This document shows positions 59,588 through 64,000 of a stretch of DNA of 64,000 nt, piece after piece. The position numbers and the translations under genes are program-made. A model generated the notes under the pieces. It saw only the letters and a list, made by a program, of their open reading frames with translations, was not told where the DNA came from and searched no databases. The stretch lies in NCBI GenBank assembly GCA_002502045.1, contig DAPE01000004.1, forward strand, positions 1-64,000, written 5' to 3'. Source of the stretch: Candidatus Parvarchaeota archaeon UBA573 (GTDB lineage Archaea; Nanobdellota; Nanobdellia; Parvarchaeales; Parvarchaeaceae). Numbering within the stretch: the stretch's first letter is position 1; every line of letters begins with the position of its first letter.

Positions 59588-60034
59588 ATGAATATGGCAG
59601 AAAAGCTAGAAAGCCTAGTTAATCCTAGAAACGTTAATAAAACCACAGAAAGAGACATAGAAGTTGAAGGGCTAAAAGAACTTTACGGCAAACCTATTGA
59701 TTTCCTTGGAGTCAGCCCATTTTTAATGGATTACGGCCGTTTTCCGAAAAAGACTTATCTGGTTCTACCGCATTTCAAGGAGAAGTTCAAACTCCAAGAA
59801 ATAGAGTATTCAAACGATACTGTGATTATAAAGGTTAAGGGAAATGAAAAAGAAAAAATAGAGCCTATGGATTACATGCATGACAATGGTAATGGTTCAT
59901 ACTCTTTCCCGCGATTTATTTCTATAAAAACTTCAAACGGCTATTTGCAACTCTGCTCTTCAAGGTTTGAAAACAGCGATTATGTAGAAATAAAGAAAAA
60001 CACGAAAAAGATAAAAGTAGTTCTTGAAAAATAG
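59588..60034 (+). CDS. Hypothetical protein, 148 residues
   Basis: A short N-terminal helix (MAEKLESLVNPRNVNKTTER) is followed by a beta-rich domain (KTYLVLPHFKEKFKLQEIEY, NDTVIIKVKGNE, NGSYSFPRFISIKTSNGYLQ). The last 20 residues form a basic strand (VEIKKNTKKIKVVLEK). No family is recognised. It is divergent from the hypothetical gene at 58975-59511, with a short shared promoter region (AAAAAGGTTTAAAT near 59557-59570), and lies just before tRNA-Lys. Confidence 0.5.
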   Translation: MNMAEKLESLVNPRNVNKTTERDIEVEGLKELYGKPIDFLGVSPFLMDYGRFPKKTYLVLPHFKEKFKLQEIEYSNDTVIIKVKGNEKEKIEPMDYMHDNGNGSYSFPRFISIKTSNGYLQLCSSRFENSDYVEIKKNTKKIKVVLEK

Positions 60035-60081
60035 ACTGCATATTTATAAACAAAAAAACATAATAGATAGTATTATTTTGA

Positions 60082-60156
60082 GGGCTCGTAGCTCAACTAG
60101 GTCAGAGCATTCGGCTTTTAACCGAGTGGTTGCGGGTTCAAATCCCGTCGAGCCCA
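60082..60156 (+). tRNA. tRNA-Lys (anticodon TTT)
   Basis: Acceptor GGGCTCG/CGAGCCC, D-arm GCTCAACTAGGTCAGAGC, anticodon stem TTCGG/CCGAG with loop CTTTTAA (anticodon TTT), T-arm with loop TTCAAAT, discriminator A. CCA is not encoded. Confidence 0.95.
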
Positions 60157-60336
60157 TACTTAATCACAATATAGTACTAAGCAAAAGATAGTGTAGCTAT
60201 TTTGTACATTTGAATTAAAGAATTTGCATCCTCTAAAAATAAATAATTTTAATGTGATGGGTGCTTTAAACTCAGAAGAGGTATTAATCCAAAAGTAGAT
60301 TATAAAATATTTAAATTCATTTACACTAATCCTTTA

Positions 60337-60714
60337 TTGTATGTGGAATACAAAAAGCTAACAAAAGAGGAAGAAAAGGTAATTATAAAAAAAGGAACGG
60401 AAATGCCGTTCACAGGAGAGTACTGTAATAACTTTGAAGCAGGAGTTTATGTATGCAAACGATGCGGTACACCTCTTTATAAATCTAAAGCCAAATTTCA
60501 TTCTGACTGCGGCTGGCCCTCATTTGACGAAGAGATAAAAGGCGCAGTTAATAAACTACCTAATCCTGATGGACAAAGAACTGAGATAGAATGCAGTAAT
60601 TGTGGGGCCCATTTAGGGCATGTTTTTTATGGTGAAGGATTTACAGATAAGAATGTAAGGCATTGCGTAAACTCTATATCTCTGCGTTTCATACCTGAGA
60701 ACAAAAAAGATTAA
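60337..60714 (+). CDS. msrB: Peptide methionine-R-sulfoxide reductase MsrB
   Basis: 125 residues. VYVCKRCGTPLY and ECSNCGAHLGH hold the structural zinc cysteines, FHSDCGWPSF is the substrate loop, and VRHCVNSISLRF carries the catalytic cysteine. It repairs methionine-R-sulfoxide in proteins. TTG (60337) or GTG (60343) may be the start; TATA-like AAAATATTTAAAT at about 60304-60316 is compatible with both. Its last four bases overlap msrA on the other strand, so both stereoisomers are handled by this pair. Confidence 0.92.
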   Translation: MYVEYKKLTKEEEKVIIKKGTEMPFTGEYCNNFEAGVYVCKRCGTPLYKSKAKFHSDCGWPSFDEEIKGAVNKLPNPDGQRTEIECSNCGAHLGHVFYGEGFTDKNVRHCVNSISLRFIPENKKD

Positions 60715-61253
60715 TCTTTCTTTAAAAGATCTAAGTATTCTTTCCTTAGTTTTGCTATCTTAGGCCGGATAACCATAAAGCAATATGGATTCAAAGGGTT
60801 CTTTTTGTAATAATCTTGATGATATTTTTCTGCTACATAAAATTCTTTTAAAGGCTCCAAGGCTGTAACTATGGGCTTGTCCCAAAGTTTTTCTTCTGTT
60901 AATTCTTTTATGACCTGCTCTGCCGTTTCTCTCTGCTTGTCATTGACGTAGAATATCTCTGACCTGTATTGACTTCCTATATCATTGCCCTGTCTGTTCA
61001 AACTAGTTGGGTCATGCAATGTAAAGAAAACTCTTAAAATCTGCTTATAGGAGATTATTGAAGGATTGAATGTAAGCCTTACTGATTCAGCATGCCCGGT
61101 TCTGCCAGTGCATACCTCCCTATATGAAGGATTCTTAACCGTTCCTCCGCAATAACCAGATTCAACATTCTCTATGCCTTTTATCTGCTTGAATACTGCT
61201 TCGATGCACCAGAAACAGCCGCCTGCTAGAACCGCCTTCTCCATCTCTACCAT
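60711..61253 (-). CDS. msrA: Peptide methionine-S-sulfoxide reductase MsrA
   Basis: 180 residues from ATG at 61253. AVLAGGCFWCIEAVFKQIKG is the catalytic GCFWC motif, and YCGGTVKNPSYREVCTGRTG, HAESVRLTFNP, QYRSEIFYV follow. The frame is open to 61352, but that extension reads through the IS-end-like sequence at 61296-61340 and is not typical of MsrA. A TATA-like TAATATTAAAA at about 61275-61285 sets the start at 61253 (or 61244). It converges on msrB with a four-base overlap. Confidence 0.93.
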   Translation of the reverse strand: MVEMEKAVLAGGCFWCIEAVFKQIKGIENVESGYCGGTVKNPSYREVCTGRTGHAESVRLTFNPSIISYKQILRVFFTLHDPTSLNRQGNDIGSQYRSEIFYVNDKQRETAEQVIKELTEEKLWDKPIVTALEPLKEFYVAEKYHQDYYKKNPLNPYCFMVIRPKIAKLRKEYLDLLKKD

Positions 61254-61295
61254 ATAATAGGATGGCAGGGCCGTTATTTTAATATTACTTTTCAC

Positions 61296-61340
61296 GTGAC
61301 ATCCTCCCCCCTCTAAAGCATGTGGGTTTTCCTGCTCACC
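61296..61340 (-). mobile_element. Probable IS200/IS605-type terminal end, relict
   Basis: On the minus strand the sequence reads CCCACATGCTTTAGAGGGG, then GGAGGATGTCACGTG. This closely resembles the right-end hairpin-plus-tail of IS200/IS605 elements (CCCCATGCTTTAGCATGGGG, then AGGATGTCAC). The hairpin is partly decayed on one side. No TnpA or TnpB gene is in the window. The match is from memory of the family, not a search. Confidence 0.5.
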
Positions 61341-61399
61341 TTTGATAAACAAAGAATTAAAGTTATAAGAACCTAAAATTAATTATATTATAATACTGT

Positions 61400-62923
61400 A
61401 TGGAAAACGAAGAAACTGAGATAGTAGATAATTATCAGGTTGTCTCTGATGGTATATCTGCTGACGTTAAGGTATTAAGGATTCCTTCTAAGTTTACTAT
61501 GAGCTATAAAATCACTACTCCTGTTATAGACCAGAGTATAAACGCTGTTCTTACCGAAATAAGGACAGAACTTATAAGAGAAGACCCTTCGAAGATCCAG
61601 CAACTTTCCCAGACTACTTCCGAAGCGTTAAAAAGGGAATTTCTTGAGATAGTACAGAAAAAATTACAGAGTATAATACCTGGGATGCAGGAAAAATCAT
61701 ACATCGAACTTTCTGCCACGCTTTTACATGAAATGTTCGGTTTGGGTATAATAGAGATACTGGATGTTGACCCTAACCTTGAAGAAGTTGTAATAAATGA
61801 TTCCAAGACAATGGTCATGGTTTATCATATTAAATATGGGTGGCTTGAAACCAATGTAAGGATAGAACCTGAAGCAAAAATAGAGTCATATGCACAACAG
61901 ATTGCAAGAAAGGTTGGAAGACAGATTACGAACTTAAATCCACTTTTAGATGCACAACTTCCAAACGGGGACAGGGTCAATGCTACTTTATACCCAATAT
62001 CTACTCATGGTAACACTATAGACATAAGAAAGTTTAGGGCCGAGCCTTGGACTATAATAGACTTCTTAAAAAGAAAAACAGTTTCTGAGGAATTAGTTTC
62101 ATTTATATGGCAGGCAATGCAGTACGAGCTCTCTTTTATGGTTACGGGAGGCACGGCTGCAGGTAAAACATCAATGCTTAATGTTTTTCTTCCATTTATT
62201 CCTCCTAATCAAAGAATAATAACGATAGAGGATACAAGCGAACTTGTTCTTCCAAAGTATATGCACTGGGTGCCTATGCTAACAAGACAGGCCAACTCTG
62301 AGGGGAAAGGACAAGTGACTATGTTGGATTTGCTTCTTAACTCGCTTAGGATGAGGCCTGACCGTCTGGTAGTAGGTGAAATAAGAAGGAAGGAAGATGC
62401 TCAAACGCTTTTCGAAGCGATGATGACTGGTCACTCGGTATATGCTACAATGCACGCAGAGACTGCTCAGCAGGTAGTTAAAAGGCTTATATCTGAACCA
62501 ATAGACCTTCCTGAAATTGAAGTTTCAACTCTTGATCTTATAATAACCTCATTCAGGCAGAGAAGAACCGGTGTAAGGCGGGTGCTTGAGCTTGCTGAAA
62601 TTGTTGAAAGGCAGGTAAGTGGAATAATGGAATTAAAGACAAACAACCTATTCGAGTGGAAGCCAAGAACTGACAATATAGAAAGGACAATAAATGCCTC
62701 ACAGAAGATAGCAAACAAACTTGCTCTTTATTCTGGTTTAACAAGTGAAGAGATAACTCAGGATCTAAAGGAGAAGATAACAGTTTTGCACTGGATGATG
62801 GACCAGGGGATAAACAATGTAAACGTGATAGGGCTGGCTGCAAGCAACTATTATACCAACCATGATAAATTAATGCAGCTGGTAAACGACAAAGGCGACC
62901 CTTCGGAACTGGAAACGATTTAG
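61400..62923 (+). CDS. Type IV pilus/secretion ATPase, TadA/FlaI-like
   Basis: 507 residues. An N-terminal domain (residues 1-120) leads to LLHEMFGLGIIEILDVDPNL and the RecA core: Walker A MVTGGTAAGKTSMLNVF (about 250), ITIEDTSELVLP, MRPDRLVVGEIRRKEDA (Walker B region) and MMTGHSVYATMHAE. This is the PilT/GspE/TadA superfamily, typical of archaeal pilus and archaellum motors. It powers assembly of the pilin-like proteins seen elsewhere. It is followed directly by two membrane-component genes. Confidence 0.92.
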   Translation: MENEETEIVDNYQVVSDGISADVKVLRIPSKFTMSYKITTPVIDQSINAVLTEIRTELIREDPSKIQQLSQTTSEALKREFLEIVQKKLQSIIPGMQEKSYIELSATLLHEMFGLGIIEILDVDPNLEEVVINDSKTMVMVYHIKYGWLETNVRIEPEAKIESYAQQIARKVGRQITNLNPLLDAQLPNGDRVNATLYPISTHGNTIDIRKFRAEPWTIIDFLKRKTVSEELVSFIWQAMQYELSFMVTGGTAAGKTSMLNVFLPFIPPNQRIITIEDTSELVLPKYMHWVPMLTRQANSEGKGQVTMLDLLLNSLRMRPDRLVVGEIRRKEDAQTLFEAMMTGHSVYATMHAETAQQVVKRLISEPIDLPEIEVSTLDLIITSFRQRRTGVRRVLELAEIVERQVSGIMELKTNNLFEWKPRTDNIERTINASQKIANKLALYSGLTSEEITQDLKEKITVLHWMMDQGINNVNVIGLAASNYYTNHDKLMQLVNDKGDPSELETI

Positions 62924-63820
62924 ATGGAAACAAAAATACCAAGCATAATGATTTCTCCGAATAAAGCTGTATTTTTCGGCAAAAAATTTAAAAAGTTTGC
63001 GCCAAATTTCAAAGGGATGACCCCTACGCTAAAGCAGGATCTGCTTCAAGCCGCTATGGATATTGATTACTTGGATTATATAGCCGCAGGAATAGTGGTA
63101 GCATTGGTATTAGTTGGTTTGATGGTGGGAGTGTCTGCTTTAGTACTTCTTATAGCAATAAAAAAGAACCTGCTTACAATAAAAATAGAGGCAATACTGC
63201 CAGTCCTTATATTCATTGTACCAGGAGTTTACTTCTTTTACTTCCTGAACTATCCAAAGCTTCAGGCCGTAAAGAGAACAAAGCTTATAGAGGAGCAGGT
63301 AGTTTTTGCAACAAGAGAGATAATGATAAAAGTAGGTTCAGGTGTTCCTGTTTTCAATGCATTACTTGATGTTGCGAATGGAAACTATGGTGTTGTTTCT
63401 GATGAGTTTAAGGAAGCGATAGAAGAGATAGAATCGGGAGTTCCACAGGAAGATGCTTTGGACCACCTTGCAAGAAGGGTACCATCGCAGTCGCTTAGAA
63501 GGACAATAGATATAATGCTTAACGCAATAAAATCGGGAAGTGATGTTGCAGGCACTCTTTCTCTTATAAATGACATGTTGATTAAAAAACAGCAGTCTGA
63601 CATGAAGTCATACGCTGGTGAGCTTACGCCAATGTCAATGGCTTACATGCTTATATCTGTTGTAATGCCAAGCTTAGGAATGTCTGTATTCATAATTTTA
63701 GGTTCGCTTGCACACTTTAATACAGTTGCAATAATATATATTATACCACCGTTTTTACTTATGTTCCAGATATTCTTTATGGGTATGGTAGGGAATAGGA
63801 GGCCTTCCGTCGGAGTATGA
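62924..63820 (+). CDS. Pilus assembly membrane protein, TadC/T2SF-like
   Basis: 298 residues. Two spans near residues 45-75 and 80-105, a cytosolic T2SF segment (EQVVFATREIMIKVGSGVPVF, EAIEEIESGVPQEDALDHLA, LRRTIDIMLNAIKSGSDVAG) and two or three spans at the C-terminus form the TadC/FlaJ pattern. It anchors the ATPase and guides pilin insertion. ATG immediately follows the TAG of the ATPase gene. The next gene starts within its stop (ATGA). Confidence 0.88.
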   Translation: METKIPSIMISPNKAVFFGKKFKKFAPNFKGMTPTLKQDLLQAAMDIDYLDYIAAGIVVALVLVGLMVGVSALVLLIAIKKNLLTIKIEAILPVLIFIVPGVYFFYFLNYPKLQAVKRTKLIEEQVVFATREIMIKVGSGVPVFNALLDVANGNYGVVSDEFKEAIEEIESGVPQEDALDHLARRVPSQSLRRTIDIMLNAIKSGSDVAGTLSLINDMLIKKQQSDMKSYAGELTPMSMAYMLISVVMPSLGMSVFIILGSLAHFNTVAIIYIIPPFLLMFQIFFMGMVGNRRPSVGV

Positions 63821-64000
63821 AACAAAATTCAAATAATCGAAACATAAGAGCAGCAATAGCAAGGGCCCTGCCAAAAAAACTTACAGTGCCAATGAAAGAA
63901 GAATTCATATACTCTCAGATGGGCGGAGAAAACTTAGATGATACAATAGGGAGTATTTCTATACTTTTAATGATTGGTGCAGTTTTAGGTGCGATCTTAG
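63817..64000 (+). CDS. Second T2SF/TadC-like membrane protein, 5' part only
   Basis: ATG at 63817 overlaps the TGA of the preceding gene. The 61 codons in the window give KQNSNNRNIRAAIARALPKK, an amphipathic basic start, and end in a hydrophobic segment (ISILLMIGAVLGAIL). The position and the basic-then-hydrophobic start match a paired TadB/TadC membrane subunit, as in tad-type clusters. The rest runs off the window. Confidence 0.65.
   Translation, partial: MKQNSNNRNIRAAIARALPKKLTVPMKEEFIYSQMGGENLDDTIGSISILLMIGAVLGAIL

Noticed and set aside
60225..60285. Thirteen-codon frame MGALNSEEVLIQK between tRNA-Lys and msrB
   Set aside because: Promoter spacing is poor and the frame is too short to separate from chance.
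61253..61352. N-terminal extension of MsrA reading through HALEGGGCHVK
   Set aside because: The extension is made of the IS-end-like sequence and has no MsrA similarity; a TATA box fits the internal ATG at 61253.

Overview
The window reads as a small-genome archaeon of low GC (mid-30s % by eye). The archaeal calls rest on elongation factor 2 with an intact diphthamide histidine, RadA, Spt5, ribosomal protein L11, a Rad3/XPD helicase, a HerA-type ATPase, a Methanococcus-type S-layer protein, class III signal peptide pilins and TATA/BRE promoters. Very tight packing, many leaderless promoters, several tiny genes and a tRNA-Cys intron make a DPANN lineage such as Parvarchaeota (ARMAN-like) my best guess. 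That placement is inference, because no 16S gene is present.

Layout. 1-8 kb: start of a pilin-like gene, a P-loop kinase, Dph6, membrane proteins, tRNA-Leu(CAG), a DsrE-like protein, a 15-residue Lys-rich microgene, EF-2, a DUF4382-type secreted protein and a HIT hydrolase. 8-14 kb: membrane glycosylation genes, including two paralogous GT-C-like enzymes placed tail to tail and a processive GT2. 14-19 kb: TruD and the 909-residue S-layer protein with its own leader and terminator. 19-28 kb: FolE with a RibD/DHFR-like partner, an unusual tRNA-Gly(CCC), a MetRS-C-like OB-fold protein, XPD helicase, HerA-like ATPase and MazG-like pyrophosphohydrolase.

28-42 kb is a surface-polysaccharide island that begins beside tRNA-Ser(CGA). 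It holds two GT4 enzymes, a sulfatase-superfamily enzyme with Thr at the nucleophile position, an epimerase, a complete UDP-xylose route (GalU, Ugd, UXS), two glycosyltransferases in an AT-rich core, a complete dTDP-L-rhamnose route (RfbC, B, D, A), and a frameshifted FkbM methyltransferase. It is followed by an MNT/HEPN pair whose MNT protein carries an RHH-like N-terminus.

43-50 kb: CysS and a probable sugar-use cluster (MFS transporter, DeoC, DapA/KDG-type aldolase). 50-57 kb: a secreted coiled-coil protein split by a frameshift, the intron-containing tRNA-Cys, and two pilin-headed adhesins (DUF2341 and LamG) flanking RAM-radA-apbC. 57-64 kb: the compact operon spt5-rpl11-dedA-csaA-like, tRNA-Lys, the convergent pair msrB/msrA next to a probable IS200/IS605 end relic, and a TadA/TadC-type pilus assembly operon running off the end.

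How it fits together: the window is dominated by the cell surface (S-layer, N-glycosylated secreted proteins, nucleotide-sugar supply, glycosyltransferases, pilus motor and pilin-headed adhesins). The strongest unexplained signal is a 38-bp sequence, perfectly identical in three places, that forms the promoter of all three pilin-headed genes and ends exactly at their start codon. It probably switches these surface proteins together.
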